NCBI RefSeq assembly: GCF_019697375.1 | Contig: NZ_JAHCDI010000004.1 | Coordinates: 62,001-126,000, forward strand | DNA length: 64,000 nucleotides | Direction: 5' to 3' | Origin: Micromonospora tarapacensis | GTDB taxonomy: Bacteria; Actinomycetota; Actinomycetes; Mycobacteriales; Micromonosporaceae | Part shown: positions 1 to 9,382 of the stretch, piece after piece | Layout of the letters: each line of letters opens with the position of its first letter | How positions within the stretch are numbered: position 1 is the stretch's first letter | The notes under the pieces: generated by a model | What the model was told of the DNA's origin: nothing | The model's input: only the letters and a program-made list of their open reading frames with translations | The model's database searches: none | Made by a program: the position numbers and the translations under genes

Positions 1-1917
1 CTGCTCGAACTCATCGAGAAGGGTGAGACCCTGACCACAGACGCCGTCCGGCGTACCGTCGGCATGCTCGAGCAGGGCGGCACGGAGCGGCCCGCCGAGA
101 TCCTGACGCTCAACATCCTCTCCCGGCGCGGGCGCACCATCCGCCCCAAGACGCTCGGGCAGCGGCGCTACGTCGACGCGATCGACGGGCACACCATCGT
201 CTTCGGTATCGGCCCGGCCGGCACCGGCAAGACCTACCTCGCCATGGCCAAGGCGGTCCAGGCGCTGCAGGCCAAGCAGATCAACCGGATCATTCTGACC
301 CGGCCGGCGGTCGAGGCCGGGGAGCGGCTGGGCTTCCTGCCCGGCACGCTCAACGAGAAGATCGACCCCTACCTGCGCCCCCTGTACGACGCGCTGCACG
401 ACATGCTCGACCCGGATACGATCCCGAAGCTGATGGCGGCGGGCACGATCGAGGTCGCCCCGCTGGCATACATGAGAGGGCGGGCGCAGCCGTACGACGC
501 GCGCGTACTGACGCCGGAAGGCTTCAAGCCCTTCGGTTCGCTCCAGGTGGGCGATCTTGTCATCGGCTCGGACGGGATGCCCACTCCGGTGATCGGGATC
601 TACCCCCAAGGGCCCAAACAGGTCTACCGGGTGACCACGCAGGACGGGGCTTCCACCCTGTGTTGCGGTGAGCACCTCTGGACCGTGGCCACCCCCGAGG
701 ACAAGCGGCGCGGGCACCGGCGCACGCTCGAGACCCGCGAGATGGTCGGCCAGGAGCGGCGGGGGTACCTCCGCCGGTACGAACTCCCGGTGGTGGCTCC
801 GGTCCAGCTGGAGCCGCAGGACGTACCCCTCGACCCGTACGTCCTCGGTCTGCTGCTCGGTGACGGTTCGATCTCGTGCCGGACGACGCCCGGGTTCACC
901 ACGGCGGACCCGGAGCTCGCCCGCGCGACAGAGGGACATCTCGTGGACATCGAGCTCCACCGCACGGGCGACCACGACCACGGACCCCGGCACGCCAAGG
1001 GCCACCGCGGCGGAGTGATCGTCGCGAACCCGGTGACGGTCGCGCTCCGCGAGCTGGGTCTGGCCGGGACGAAGTCGGGCACCAGGTTCGTGCCTTCCGT
1101 TTATCTCCGGAACAGCGTCGATGTCCGACTGGCCGTCCTGCAGGGGCTGCTGGACACCGACGGTGGACCGGTCGTCCAGGCGGGAGGTACCTGCCGGGTG
1201 CAGTACTCGACGACCTCTCCCCGCCTCCGCGACGACGTCGTCCACCTGGTCCGGTCACTCGGCGGGGTGGCGACCTGGCGCGTTCGAGTGGCTGAGGGCC
1301 GTACGCCTGGACTGGCGAACGGTCGACCCGTCGCACACCGGTCGGACGCCTACGTCGTGGAGATCCGCCTGCCGGAGGGCGTAGCGCCGTTCCGGCTGTC
1401 GCGTAAGCGCCAGCGGTACGAGGAGTGCGGCGGCGGCCGGCCGATGCGTTTCATCGACTCGATCGTCCCCGCTGGTGTCCAGGAGACGATGTGCATCCAG
1501 GTGGCGGCGGAGGATTCGCTGTATGTCACCGATGACTTCCTGGTCACGCACAACACGCTCAATGACGCGTTCATCATCCTCGACGAGGCGCAGAACACCA
1601 CGCCCGAGCAGATGAAGATGTTCCTCACCCGGCTCGGCTTCGCCTCCAAGATCGTGGTGACCGGCGACGTCACCCAGGTGGACCTGCCCGGCGGGACGAC
1701 CAGCGGGCTGCGCGTCGTACAGGAGATCCTGGAGGGCGTCGAGGACGTGCATTTCGCGCAGTTGTCCAGCGCCGACGTGGTGCGCCACCGGCTGGTCGGG
1801 GAGATCGTCGACGCGTACGCCCGGTGGGACGCCGAGCGGGAGAACCAGCAGACCCAGGGCGTGCACGCGGTGGCCGGGCGCAGCACCCAGGGCAACCGCG
1901 CCAGCCGGCGCCGCTAG
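1..1917 (+). CDS. phoH: PhoH-family ATPase, 5'-truncated by the window, interrupted by an intein
   Basis: PhoH-like P-loop ATPase (M. tuberculosis Rv2368c type). The frame is open from base 1 and reads as PhoH before the first ATG at 64, so the true start lies left of the window. The Walker A stretch [13 protein letters not shown] lies at about 210-245, and the family motif [10 protein letters not shown] follows. The Walker B segment [18 protein letters not shown] lies after an in-frame intein (484-1554) that splits the host between MRGR and TLNDAF. The C-terminal tail is basic. PhoH proteins of this type are linked to RNA metabolism, and the next gene, ybeY, starts 15 nt downstream, as in many actinobacteria. 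The host sequence on both sides of the intein is intact, so splicing should restore a normal protein. The family call is firm; the molecular role of PhoH is still poorly defined. Confidence 0.95.
   Translation: MLELIEKGETLTTDAVRRTVGMLEQGGTERPAEILTLNILSRRGRTIRPKTLGQRRYVDAIDGHTIVFGIGPAGTGKTYLAMAKAVQALQAKQINRIILTRPAVEAGERLGFLPGTLNEKIDPYLRPLYDALHDMLDPDTIPKLMAAGTIEVAPLAYMRGRAQPYDARVLTPEGFKPFGSLQVGDLVIGSDGMPTPVIGIYPQGPKQVYRVTTQDGASTLCCGEHLWTVATPEDKRRGHRRTLETREMVGQERRGYLRRYELPVVAPVQLEPQDVPLDPYVLGLLLGDGSISCRTTPGFTTADPELARATEGHLVDIELHRTGDHDHGPRHAKGHRGGVIVANPVTVALRELGLAGTKSGTRFVPSVYLRNSVDVRLAVLQGLLDTDGGPVVQAGGTCRVQYSTTSPRLRDDVVHLVRSLGGVATWRVRVAEGRTPGLANGRPVAHRSDAYVVEIRLPEGVAPFRLSRKRQRYEECGGGRPMRFIDSIVPAGVQETMCIQVAAEDSLYVTDDFLVTHNTLNDAFIILDEAQNTTPEQMKMFLTRLGFASKIVVTGDVTQVDLPGGTTSGLRVVQEILEGVEDVHFAQLSSADVVRHRLVGEIVDAYARWDAERENQQTQGVHAVAGRSTQGNRASRRR
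484..1554 (+). mobile_element. Class 3 intein (357 aa) with LAGLIDADG endonuclease, inserted in PhoH
   Basis: Protein-splicing element in frame with PhoH. It begins with Ala, not Cys/Ser/Thr, at [14 protein letters not shown] and ends in VTHN, followed by Thr as the +1 extein residue. The Trp-Cys-Thr triplet that defines class 3 inteins is visible: Trp66 two residues after the block B His (GEHLWTV), Cys337 in block F (ETMCIQV), and Thr355 directly before the penultimate His356-Asn357. Two dodecapeptide motifs, [12 protein letters not shown] (about 119-130) and [12 protein letters not shown] (about 218-229), show a DOD homing endonuclease with both acidic catalytic residues. Insertion is immediately before the host Walker B strand, a conserved site typical of inteins. 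Boundaries rest on the conserved host junction MRGR/TLNDAF. Confidence 0.93.
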
Positions 1918-1932
1918 ACCGAGGGAAGACAG

Positions 1933-2406
1933 TTGTCCATCGAGATCGCCAACGAGTCCGGTGTCGAGGTCGACACCGACGCCGTGCTCGCCGTCGCCCG
2001 GCACGCGCTCGACGAGATGGGGGTCAACCCCCTCGCCGAGCTTTCCGTGCTGCTGGTCGACGTCGACTACATGACCGAGCTGAACCACCGCTGGATGGGC
2101 GGCGACGGCCCGACCGACGTGCTCGCCTTTCCCATGGACGAGGGCAGCGTCGACCACGGGCCCGGTGAGAGCGCCGCCACCGGTGCCGAGCCGGCGCTGC
2201 TCGGCGACATCGTGCTCTGCCCGGAGGTGGCGGCGAAGCAGGCCGCGACCGGCGGGCACAGCTCGGCCGACGAGCTGCACCTGCTCACCGTGCACGGCGT
2301 GCTGCATCTGCTCGGCTACGACCACGCGGAGCCGGAGGAGGAGCGGGAGATGTTCGGGCTCCAAGCGCGGCTGCTGGCCAGCTGGCGGTCGACCCGCGCC
2401 CGGTGA
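1933..2406 (+). CDS. ybeY: Endoribonuclease YbeY (rRNA maturation factor)
   Basis: Single-strand-specific metallo-endoribonuclease for 16S rRNA 3'-end maturation and ribosome quality control. The zinc signature H-x3-H-x5-H is seen as [11 protein letters not shown] near residues 116-126. At 157 aa it has the family's usual length. The start is TTG at 1933, which places the purine-rich GAGGGAAG 5 nt upstream and gives the usual N-terminus [10 protein letters not shown]; no ATG fits. The gene lies 15 nt after phoH and overlaps the following membrane protein gene by 4 nt (GTGA), so the three are probably cotranscribed and translationally coupled. Confidence 0.95.
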   Translation: MSIEIANESGVEVDTDAVLAVARHALDEMGVNPLAELSVLLVDVDYMTELNHRWMGGDGPTDVLAFPMDEGSVDHGPGESAATGAEPALLGDIVLCPEVAAKQAATGGHSSADELHLLTVHGVLHLLGYDHAEPEEEREMFGLQARLLASWRSTRAR

Positions 2407-3788
2407 TGGACACTCCACTGGCCGCGGCCGCCACCGGCCTACCCGACCTGCAACTTCTCGTCGTCGCCGCCGGGCTGGTGGTGCTCGCCGGTCTGATCGC
2501 GATGACCGAGGCCGCCCTGGCCGCGGTCTCCCCGGCTCGGGCGGCCGAGCTGGCCCGCGACGGCGTGCGGGGCGCCCGCACCCTCCAGACGGTCGCCGGT
2601 GACGTGGTGCGTCACCTCAACCTCCTGCTGTTGCTCCGGTTGCTCGCCGAGCTGACCGCGACCACCCTGGTGGCGCTGGTCGCGGTGGACACCTTCGGGG
2701 CGGGCTGGCGGGCGGCGCTGGTCACCGCCGGGGCGATGACCGTGGTCAGCTTCGTCGTGGTGGGTGTCGGTCCACGTACCCTCGGCCGGCAGCACGCGTA
2801 CGCCGTGGGTCGGGCCGCCGCGCCGCTGGTCCGCTGGCTGGGCCGGGTGCTCAACCCGCTCGCGTCGCTGCTGATCCTGATCGGCAACGCGGTCACCCCG
2901 GGGCGTGGCTTCCGGGAGGGGCCGTTCGCCACCCAGGTCGAGCTGCGTGAGCTGGTCGATCTCGCCGAGCAGCGTGGCGTGGTGGAGCACGGCGAACGGC
3001 AGATGATCCATTCGGTCTTCGCCCTCGGCGACACCATCGCCCGCGAGGTCATGGTGCCGCGTACCGAGATGGTGTGGATCGAGTCGGGCAAGAGTCTCTC
3101 CCAGGCGCTCGCCCTGTTCCTGCGCTCCGGGTTCTCCCGGATCCCGGTGATCGGCGAGAGCGTCGACGACGTGCTCGGGGTGCTCTACCTCAAGGACCTC
3201 ATCCGGCACACCCAGGGCGGGGCCGCGGAGGACCGCCAGCTCCCGGTGGCGGAGCTGATGCGACCGGCCACCTTCGTGCCCGAGTCCAAGCCCGTCGACG
3301 ACCTCCTGTCGGAGATGCAGGCGGCGCGGAACCACCTGGTCATCGTGGTCGACGAGTACGGCGGCACCGGTGGTCTGGTCACCATCGAGGACATCCTCGA
3401 GGAAATCGTCGGGGAGATCACCGACGAGTACGACGTGGAACGTCCGCCGGTCGAGCAGCTGCCCGACGGTGCGGTGCGGGTGACCGCCCGGCTGCCGGTC
3501 GAGGATCTCGGCGAGCTGTTCGACACCGAGCTGCCGCACGACGAGGTGGAGACCGTGGGTGGTCTGCTCGCGCAGTCCCTGGGACGGGTGCCGATCCCGG
3601 GCGCGCAGGTCGAGGTGGCCGGGCTGCGGCTGCTCGCCGAGGGCACCACCGGCCGCCGCAACCGGATCGACACCGTGCTGGTGCGGCGGGCGGAATCGAC
3701 CGGCCCGCCAGACAAGCCGGGCGGTACGCCGACCGCCTCCCGATCCGACACCGACCAATTCGAGGAGAGGCAACCCGCCGATGCCTGA
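2403..3788 (+). CDS. CorC/HlyC-family (CNNM, CBS-pair) membrane protein
   Basis: Probable membrane protein of the hemolysin C/CorC group, suggested for divalent cation homeostasis. Order: DUF21/CNNM transmembrane domain (about 15-190, hydrophobic segments such as [17 protein letters not shown]), a pair of CBS domains (about 215-335, with the core [20 protein letters not shown]), and a C-terminal CorC_HlyC transporter-associated domain (about 350-430). At 461 aa it is of family length. GTG 2403 overlaps the ybeY stop; ATG 2406 is an equally good start three bases later. The stop lies 8 nt inside the next gene. The position matches M. tuberculosis Rv2366c. Confidence 0.9.
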   Translation: MMDTPLAAAATGLPDLQLLVVAAGLVVLAGLIAMTEAALAAVSPARAAELARDGVRGARTLQTVAGDVVRHLNLLLLLRLLAELTATTLVALVAVDTFGAGWRAALVTAGAMTVVSFVVVGVGPRTLGRQHAYAVGRAAAPLVRWLGRVLNPLASLLILIGNAVTPGRGFREGPFATQVELRELVDLAEQRGVVEHGERQMIHSVFALGDTIAREVMVPRTEMVWIESGKSLSQALALFLRSGFSRIPVIGESVDDVLGVLYLKDLIRHTQGGAAEDRQLPVAELMRPATFVPESKPVDDLLSEMQAARNHLVIVVDEYGGTGGLVTIEDILEEIVGEITDEYDVERPPVEQLPDGAVRVTARLPVEDLGELFDTELPHDEVETVGGLLAQSLGRVPIPGAQVEVAGLRLLAEGTTGRRNRIDTVLVRRAESTGPPDKPGGTPTASRSDTDQFEERQPADA

Positions 3789-4158
3789 GTCGTCCGCCGT
3801 CCCGACCGTCCGGCCCACCGGCTCCGAGCTGAGCGCCGAGGACGCCAAGCTGGTCATCCTCGCCCGGGGCGCCCGAGGCCGGGTGGGCGCCGTGGAGGGC
3901 GCCGCGGTCCGGGACCAGGACGGCCGGACCTACGCGGCGGCCAGCGTCTCGCTGCCCTCGTTGACGATCACCGCGCTCCAGCTGGCGGTCGCCTCGGCCG
4001 CTGCGGCGGGCGCCAGCCGACTGGAGGCAGCCGCGGTGGTGACCGAGGCGTCCACGCTGGACGGTGCCGGGCACGCGGCAGTGCGTGACCTGGCCGCCGA
4101 CGCGCCGGTCCATGTCGCCGCGCCGGACGGCACGGTGCTGGGCACGGTGACCGAATGA
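3781..4158 (+). CDS. Cytidine-deaminase-like protein lacking the zinc site
   Basis: Protein of 125 aa between the CorC-like gene and era, the place of M. tuberculosis Rv2365c, usually annotated as cytidine deaminase. The fold-level resemblance remains ([17 protein letters not shown], then [20 protein letters not shown]), but the catalytic HAE and PCxxC motifs are missing. There is no cysteine in the whole protein, so it cannot bind zinc in the standard way and is unlikely to deaminate. The ATG at 3781 follows GAGGAGAGG at about 3763. It overlaps the upstream stop by 8 nt and era by 4 nt. A non-catalytic or binding role is inferred only. Confidence 0.82.
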   Translation: MPESSAVPTVRPTGSELSAEDAKLVILARGARGRVGAVEGAAVRDQDGRTYAAASVSLPSLTITALQLAVASAAAAGASRLEAAAVVTEASTLDGAGHAAVRDLAADAPVHVAAPDGTVLGTVTE

Positions 4159-5060
4159 GCGAGCGCGGCGAGCGTGAGCGGCCCGCCTACCGGGCGGGTT
4201 TCGCCTGTTTCGTCGGCCGGCCCAACGCCGGCAAGTCCACGCTGACCAACGCGATCGTCGGGCAGAAGATCGCGATCACCTCGAACAAGCCGCAGACCAC
4301 CCGGCACATCATCCGAGCGGTGCTGCACCGTCCGGATTCGCAGTTGGTGCTGGTCGACACCCCCGGCCTGCACCGCCCGCGTACGTTGCTCGGCGAGCGG
4401 CTCAACGACCTGGTCCGGCAGACCTGGAGCGAGGTCGACGTGATCGGCCTCTGCATCCCTGCCGACGAGCCGGTCGGCCGCGGTGACCGGTTCATCACCG
4501 GGGAGCTGGCCGCGCTGAAGGCGACCGTGCTGGCGGTGGTCACCAAGACCGACCTGGTCGACCGGAAGCGGCTGGCCGAGCAGTTGCTCGCCGTCGCCGA
4601 AATGGGCGAGTTCGCCGAGGTGGTGCCGGTCAGCGCGGTTTCCGGGCACCAGGTGGACACCCTGGTCGAGGTGATGACGCGGTATCTCCCCGAGTCGCCG
4701 CAGCTCTACCCGGACGACATGCTCACCGACGATCCGGAGCAGGTGCTGGTCGCGGAGCTGATCCGGGAGGCCGCGCTGGAGGGTGTCCGGGACGAGCTGC
4801 CCCACTCCATCGCGGTGGTGGTGGAGGAGATGATCCTCGAGGGCCAGCTCATGAAGATCTACGCCGACGTGTACGTGGAACGGACCAGCCAGAAGGCGAT
4901 CGTCATCGGGCACCGGGGCAGTCGGCTCAAGGGAGTCGGTACGGCCGCCCGGCGGCAGATCGAGGAGTTGCTGGGCACCAGGGTCTACCTCGACCTGCAT
5001 GTGCGGGTCGCCAAGGATTGGCAGCGCGACCCGAAGCAGCTGCGCAAGCTCGGGTTCTGA
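4155..5060 (+). CDS. era: GTPase Era
   Basis: Essential ribosome-assembly GTPase that binds the 16S rRNA 3' region and acts at the membrane-associated 30S precursor. The 301-aa protein has G1 GRPNAGKST near residue 15, G3 DTPGLH near 65, G4 TKTD near 125, and a C-terminal KH RNA-binding domain around IVIGHRGSRLKGVG, ending KQLRKLGF as in other Era proteins. The ATG overlaps the preceding stop (ATGA), implying coupling. Pairing with ybeY in the same operon fits a ribosome-maturation module. Confidence 0.97.
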   Translation: MSERGERERPAYRAGFACFVGRPNAGKSTLTNAIVGQKIAITSNKPQTTRHIIRAVLHRPDSQLVLVDTPGLHRPRTLLGERLNDLVRQTWSEVDVIGLCIPADEPVGRGDRFITGELAALKATVLAVVTKTDLVDRKRLAEQLLAVAEMGEFAEVVPVSAVSGHQVDTLVEVMTRYLPESPQLYPDDMLTDDPEQVLVAELIREAALEGVRDELPHSIAVVVEEMILEGQLMKIYADVYVERTSQKAIVIGHRGSRLKGVGTAARRQIEELLGTRVYLDLHVRVAKDWQRDPKQLRKLGF

Positions 5061-5232
5061 ACCGGGCCCGCCGGGCAGGGCGATCGGACGGCCGGTAGCG
5101 GATCGACTGACCGGTCCCGGTCGGGCAGGTGGGAAGTTTCACTGTCTCCGTGGGCGCCTGACGGTTTCGGTGTCGGCTAGAGCAGGGTAGGGAACGGTCG
5201 CCTCAACGCCCCCCGGACCCAGATGCAGGCTG

Positions 5233-6393
5233 ATGCGAAACAGATACCTGGACCTGCTGCGCTTCCTGGCTATCGTGCGGATCGTCGTCTACCACGTCAC
5301 CGGCTGGGCGTCGCTGACGCTGCTGTTCCCGGCGATGTCGGTGATGTTCGCGCTGGCCGGGTCGCTGATGGCGGCGTCCCTGCTCCGGTCGGGGCCGTCG
5401 GCGGTCGGTCGGCGGCTGCGTCGCCTGCTGCCGTCGCTCTGGGTGGTGGCCGCGATCTTCGTGCCGGCGATGGTGCTCACCGGGCTGCCGCTGACCCCGA
5501 AGGTGTTGCTCTGGCTGTTCCCGGTGGCCGACCCGCCGGCGAACCACTGGGGTGCGCTGGCGTTGAGCCCGATCTGGTACCTGCGGGACTACCTCTGGTT
5601 CGTCCTCGCCTCGCCGTTGGCTCTCTGGCTGTTCCGGCGTTTCCCGCTACCCACCCTGCTCGCCCCGTACGTCCTGTTGCTGGTGATCGAGGTGGGCAGC
5701 TACCCGAACGCCCCCGTCGTGCTGCGCCACTTCGGCCTCTACTTCGGCGCCTGGCTGCTGGGCTTCGCCCACCAGGCCGGGATGCTGCGTCGCCTGGCCG
5801 TGCGGGCCCTGGTGCCGGCCGTGCTCGTGCTCGCCGCGGCCGGCGGCGCCTGGATCCTGGCCAATCCCGGTCCGCGTGGTTACGACCTGAACGACAATCC
5901 GCTCGGCAACGCCCTCTGGTCGGCAGCGTTCATCCTGCTGGCGCTCGGTCGCGCCCCGGCGACCGCGCGATGGGTGGACCGCAACGAGGTGTTCGGCCGG
6001 ACGGTCACGGTGCTGAACCGGCGGGCGCTGACGGTCTACCTGTGGCACATGGCGTTCGTGGTCGCGCTCACCCCGCTGGTGGACGTGGTCGGCTGGTCCC
6101 ATCAGGATCCGCTGGGTCTGGCGATCCGGGTGGTGCTGGTCTTCCTGCTGGTGGGCCTGGTGACCGTACTGTTCGGCTGGGTGGAGGACGTGGCGGCCCG
6201 GCGTCCGCCCGAGCTGGTCCCCGGCCGGCGTCGGCGGGCGGGCACCGCCGGCCGACGACAGGCCGAGTCCTGCTCCGGCGACGATCGGACCCCGCCCGGC
6301 CCGCCGTCGGTCGCTGACGGGCGGGCCGCGGAGTGTCCCGCGGACGCCGTACCACGTCAGCGCGGTCCCGACGGTGGGGTCACCGCGAGGTGA
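5233..6393 (+). CDS. Acyltransferase family 3 membrane protein
   Basis: Polytopic membrane protein of 386 aa of the acyltransferase_3 (OafA/YrhL-like) family, which acylates cell-surface sugars or other extracytoplasmic substrates. It starts NRYLDLLRFLAIVRIVVYHV, where the family Arg and His are recognisable, and has about ten hydrophobic segments. The last, ALTVYLWHMAFVVALTPLV, carries a second His. The C-terminal 60 residues are polar and Gly/Arg/Pro rich. The start has only a weak ribosome site. It ends 14 nt inside the convergent lipoprotein gene. The substrate cannot be predicted. Confidence 0.85.
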   Translation: MRNRYLDLLRFLAIVRIVVYHVTGWASLTLLFPAMSVMFALAGSLMAASLLRSGPSAVGRRLRRLLPSLWVVAAIFVPAMVLTGLPLTPKVLLWLFPVADPPANHWGALALSPIWYLRDYLWFVLASPLALWLFRRFPLPTLLAPYVLLLVIEVGSYPNAPVVLRHFGLYFGAWLLGFAHQAGMLRRLAVRALVPAVLVLAAAGGAWILANPGPRGYDLNDNPLGNALWSAAFILLALGRAPATARWVDRNEVFGRTVTVLNRRALTVYLWHMAFVVALTPLVDVVGWSHQDPLGLAIRVVLVFLLVGLVTVLFGWVEDVAARRPPELVPGRRRRAGTAGRRQAESCSGDDRTPPGPPSVADGRAAECPADAVPRQRGPDGGVTAR

Positions 6394-7174
6394 GGGTGAT
6401 GTTGCCGCTGCCGGTGCGCAGGTCGAGCACGAGCGTGGCGGACGGGTCGTGCGGCACGCCAAGCTCGGCCTCACCGGAACCAACCTTCGAACGGACCTGG
6501 TACCCGCCGCCCGGCACGGTCAGCTCGACGTTGCCGCTCGACGCGTGCGCCCGCGCGGAGACGGGCCGGTCCAGTTCGAGGCTGACGTTGCCGGAGTTCG
6601 CCTCCGCGTCGACCTCGCCGCCGAGCCGGGTTCCCGTCACGTTCCCGGAGGAGGCCCGCAGCACGACCGGCGAAGCCACGTTGTCCACCTCGATGTTGCC
6701 CGAGCCGGTCTCCACCCGGACCGGCCCGGCGGCGCCGGCCACCCGCACGTCGCCGGATCCGACCCTGAGGTCGACCCGGCCGACGTCGCTCAGGTCGACG
6801 TTTCCGGAGCCGGTCTCGCCCTCGAAGCTGACCCCCTCGCCGGCGGTCACCTCGAAGGAGACGCTGCAGCGGCGGCCGCACGAGGTGTCCAGCACCAGTT
6901 CCGTGCCCTTGATCTCGTAGGTCGGGCCCGGCTGTCCGCCCTGGTACCGCACCATCCGCTTGATCCGTACCCCGTCCGCGTCGGCGTCGGCCCGGATCAC
7001 CACGCCGCCGGCGCCGGGCAGCACCCGGATCGCGGTGATCTGTGCGGACTCGGTGGTGTCGAAGTCCAGCCGGCGGAACGAGATGTTGTCACAGCCGACG
7101 AGGACGATGAGACCGGTGATCGCGGCGACCGCGATGCTGGTCCGGCGTGCGGTGCTGGTCCGATGCAGAGCCAT
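6380..7174 (-). CDS. DUF4097-family lipoprotein
   Basis: Predicted lipoprotein of 264 aa with a type II signal (ITGLIVLVGC lipobox, Cys near residue 28) followed by a beta-helical DUF4097 domain made of repeated G-S-G-N-V/I turns (TGSGNVDLSD, VGSGDVRVAG, TGSGNIEVDN, SSGNVTGTRL, NSGNVSLELD). The domain also holds one CGRRC pair. DUF4097 proteins are adhesin-like, but no function is established. The start was placed at the ATG that gives the signal peptide; the frame stays open far upstream on this strand but reads as shadow of recO. Convergent and overlapping by 14 nt with the acyltransferase gene. Confidence 0.85.
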   Translation of the reverse strand: MALHRTSTARRTSIAVAAITGLIVLVGCDNISFRRLDFDTTESAQITAIRVLPGAGGVVIRADADADGVRIKRMVRYQGGQPGPTYEIKGTELVLDTSCGRRCSVSFEVTAGEGVSFEGETGSGNVDLSDVGRVDLRVGSGDVRVAGAAGPVRVETGSGNIEVDNVASPVVLRASSGNVTGTRLGGEVDAEANSGNVSLELDRPVSARAHASSGNVELTVPGGGYQVRSKVGSGEAELGVPHDPSATLVLDLRTGSGNITLTSR

Positions 7175-7300
7175 GCCGAGGACGCTACGACCGCAGCCGG
7201 TGGGTACGCATCCGGGTTCGCCGGCACCGCGACCCCGAGCGGACCCTGAATTCCGACCCGGGGTCGGACCTGACTTCGGGTCGGGAGGGAGAATGGCGCG

Positions 7301-8194
7301 ATGGCCGGTTACCGCCGACAGCTCTACCGCGACGACGCGGTGGTGCTGCGTGTGCAGAAACTCGGCGAGTCGGACCGGATCATCACCCTGCTCACCCGGC
7401 GGCACGGCCGGTTGCGGGCGGTCGCCCGGGGGGTGCGCCGGACCACCTCGAAGTTCGGTGCCCGGCTGGAGCCGTTCGGCCACGTCGACCTGCAACTCGC
7501 CGGTGACCCCAAGGGGGAGCTGGGCAGTTCGCTGCACAGCGTCAGTCAGGTCGAGGGGATCGACCTCTACGGCAAGCGGTTCCTCGGCGACTATCCCCGC
7601 TACACCGCGGCCAGCGCGATCGCCGAGACCGCCGAACGCCTCACCCCGGTCGAGCGGGAGCCGTCGCTGCGGCTGTTCCAGCTCACCCTGGGGGCGCTGC
7701 GGGCCCTCGCCGAGGGCGGACACGCCACGACCCTGGTGCTCGACGCGTACCTGCTGCGCGGCATGGCCCTGGCCGGCTGGGCGCCGGCCCTGACCGCCTG
7801 CGCGGTCTGTGGCACGCCGGGCCGGCACCGGGCCTTCTCGGTGCCGGCCGGGGGCGCGGTCTGCCCGGACTGCCGCCCACCCGGCGCCGCCCACCCGGCC
7901 CCGGCCACCATCGACCTGATGTCGGCGCTGGCCATCGGCGACTGGCGGGTCGCGGACGCCACCGAGAACGGCGTACGCCGGGAGTGCAGCGGGCTGGTCG
8001 CGGCGCACCTGCAGTGGCACCTGGAGCGCGCGCTACGCTCGCTGCCGCTGGTCGACCGGGGTGGCGTGCCGGTGGCACCCGGCCCGGTCCGGTCCGCCGG
8101 CGAGGTGCCCGTGGTGGCCCCACCGCCGCGGGCCGCCGGTGGCGAGCCACCCGACCGGGTTTCGCAGGACGTGAGCAGGGAGAGAGCCGAGTGA
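7301..8194 (+). CDS. recO: DNA repair protein RecO
   Basis: RecFOR-pathway recombination mediator of 297 aa. The N-terminal OB fold is clear ([20 protein letters not shown]), followed by the helical domain and a zinc-binding region with CAVCG and CPDCRPP near residues 168-195. The C-terminal 40 residues are a Pro/Ala-rich extension beyond the usual length. The ATG follows GGGAGGGAGA. Its stop overlaps the uppS GTG start (GTGA), so the two are coupled, as in M. tuberculosis Rv2362c-Rv2361c. Confidence 0.95.
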   Translation: MAGYRRQLYRDDAVVLRVQKLGESDRIITLLTRRHGRLRAVARGVRRTTSKFGARLEPFGHVDLQLAGDPKGELGSSLHSVSQVEGIDLYGKRFLGDYPRYTAASAIAETAERLTPVEREPSLRLFQLTLGALRALAEGGHATTLVLDAYLLRGMALAGWAPALTACAVCGTPGRHRAFSVPAGGAVCPDCRPPGAAHPAPATIDLMSALAIGDWRVADATENGVRRECSGLVAAHLQWHLERALRSLPLVDRGGVPVAPGPVRSAGEVPVVAPPPRAAGGEPPDRVSQDVSRERAE

Positions 8195-9003
8195 TCCGAT
8201 CCACCAGGGCCGGCCGGCGTGCGCCGGTGCCGCCGACGCCTCATCCGTCGGGAGCCCGACCGCCGGCACTGCCGGCGGGGGCGGTGCCCCGGCATGTCGC
8301 CGTGGTGATGGACGGCAACGGTCGGTGGGCCAAGGATCGCGGGCTCGCCCGCACCAGGGGGCACGAGGCGGGGGAGTTCTCCCTCTTCGACACCGTCGAG
8401 GGCGCCATCGAGCTGGGCATCCCCTACCTGTCGGCGTACGCCTTCTCCACGGAGAACTGGCGGCGCTCGCCGGACGAGGTGCGGTTCCTGATGGGCTTCA
8501 ACCGGGACGTCATCCGCCGCCGCCGGGACCAGCTGGTCGACCTCGGGGTGCGGGTGGTCTGGTCGGGCCGCGCCGGGCGGCTGTGGAAGAGCGTCATCAC
8601 CGAGTTGCAGACCGCCGAGGAGATGTCCCGCGGCAACTCCACGCTGACCCTGCAGTTCTGCGTCAACTACGGGGGTCGGGCCGAGATCGCCGACGCCGCC
8701 GCGGCGATCGCCCGGGACGTCGCCGCCGGGCGGCTCGACCCGGCGAAGGTCACCGAGAAGACGATCGGGCGCTACCTCTACCACCCCGAGGTGCCGGAGG
8801 TGGACCTGTTCCTGCGGCCCTCCGGCGAGCAGCGGACGTCGAACTTCCTGCTCTGGCAGAGCGCGTACGCGGAGCTGATCTTCCTGGACACGCTCTGGCC
8901 GGACTTCGACCGCCGCCACCTCTGGTACGCCTGCGAGCTGTACGCCCAGCGCGACCGGCGGTTCGGTGGCGCGCTGCCCAATCCGGTGGCCCCGGTCACC
9001 TGA
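8191..9003 (+). CDS. uppS: Isoprenyl diphosphate synthase (undecaprenyl/decaprenyl, cis-type)
   Basis: cis-Prenyltransferase of 270 aa that makes the C50/C55 polyprenyl diphosphate carrier for peptidoglycan and arabinogalactan-type wall synthesis. The catalytic signature [17 protein letters not shown] near residues 31-47 contains the essential Asp. [11 protein letters not shown] and the C-terminal [18 protein letters not shown] complete the family fingerprint. The GTG at 8191 overlaps the recO stop and follows GCAGGGAGAG. The recO-linked copy in mycobacteria is the long-chain synthase (Rv2361c), so a long-chain product is inferred here. Confidence 0.94.
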   Translation: MIRSTRAGRRAPVPPTPHPSGARPPALPAGAVPRHVAVVMDGNGRWAKDRGLARTRGHEAGEFSLFDTVEGAIELGIPYLSAYAFSTENWRRSPDEVRFLMGFNRDVIRRRRDQLVDLGVRVVWSGRAGRLWKSVITELQTAEEMSRGNSTLTLQFCVNYGGRAEIADAAAAIARDVAAGRLDPAKVTEKTIGRYLYHPEVPEVDLFLRPSGEQRTSNFLLWQSAYAELIFLDTLWPDFDRRHLWYACELYAQRDRRFGGALPNPVAPVT

Positions 9004-9092
9004 GCGCCGGTGGCCCCGGCCACCTGAGCGCATATCCGGCGGCCACGCTGGGTATCACCGCTGGCAGCAGCCACTGACGGAGGTGAACCCAT

Positions 9093-9278
9093 ATGATCCG
9101 CAAGCGCATCGGGCAGTGGGCGGTGATGGCCATCGCGTTACCGGTCGCCGCCGCCGGAGCCCGGAAACTGAGCCATACGCTGGAGGCCCGACGTGGCCCC
9201 AACCGGGCCACCCGCCTGCTCAACAAGGGCGCCGACCTGATCCGCCCCCGGCAGGCCAAGCGCCGCCGCTTCTTCTGA
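9093..9278 (+). CDS. Small basic membrane-anchored protein, unknown function
   Basis: 61-aa protein with one N-terminal hydrophobic segment (AVMAIALPVAAAGA) and a strongly basic tail ending RQAKRRRFF. The ATG is preceded by GGAGGTG at about 9080, a near-ideal ribosome site, which supports expression. It lies after uppS and before a strong hairpin that ends the unit. I do not recognise a named family. Confidence 0.65.
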   Translation: MIRKRIGQWAVMAIALPVAAAGARKLSHTLEARRGPNRATRLLNKGADLIRPRQAKRRRFF

Positions 9279-9302
9279 CGCGACCGGTAGCCCAGCAACA
9301 CG

Positions 9303-9341
9303 GCATCTCGCGGTATCCCTCAACGGGATACCGCGAGATGC
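9303..9341. terminator. Perfect 17-bp hairpin between convergent genes
   Basis: Arms 9303-9319 and 9325-9341 are exactly complementary with a 5-nt loop (TCAAC). There is no T tract, as usual in actinobacteria. It lies between the uppS-side unit (plus) and gnd (minus) and probably terminates both. Confidence 0.8.
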
Positions 9342-9382
9342 GGTGTATCGGGAGGTGCCGGCGCTGGCCCCGACCTACGGGC

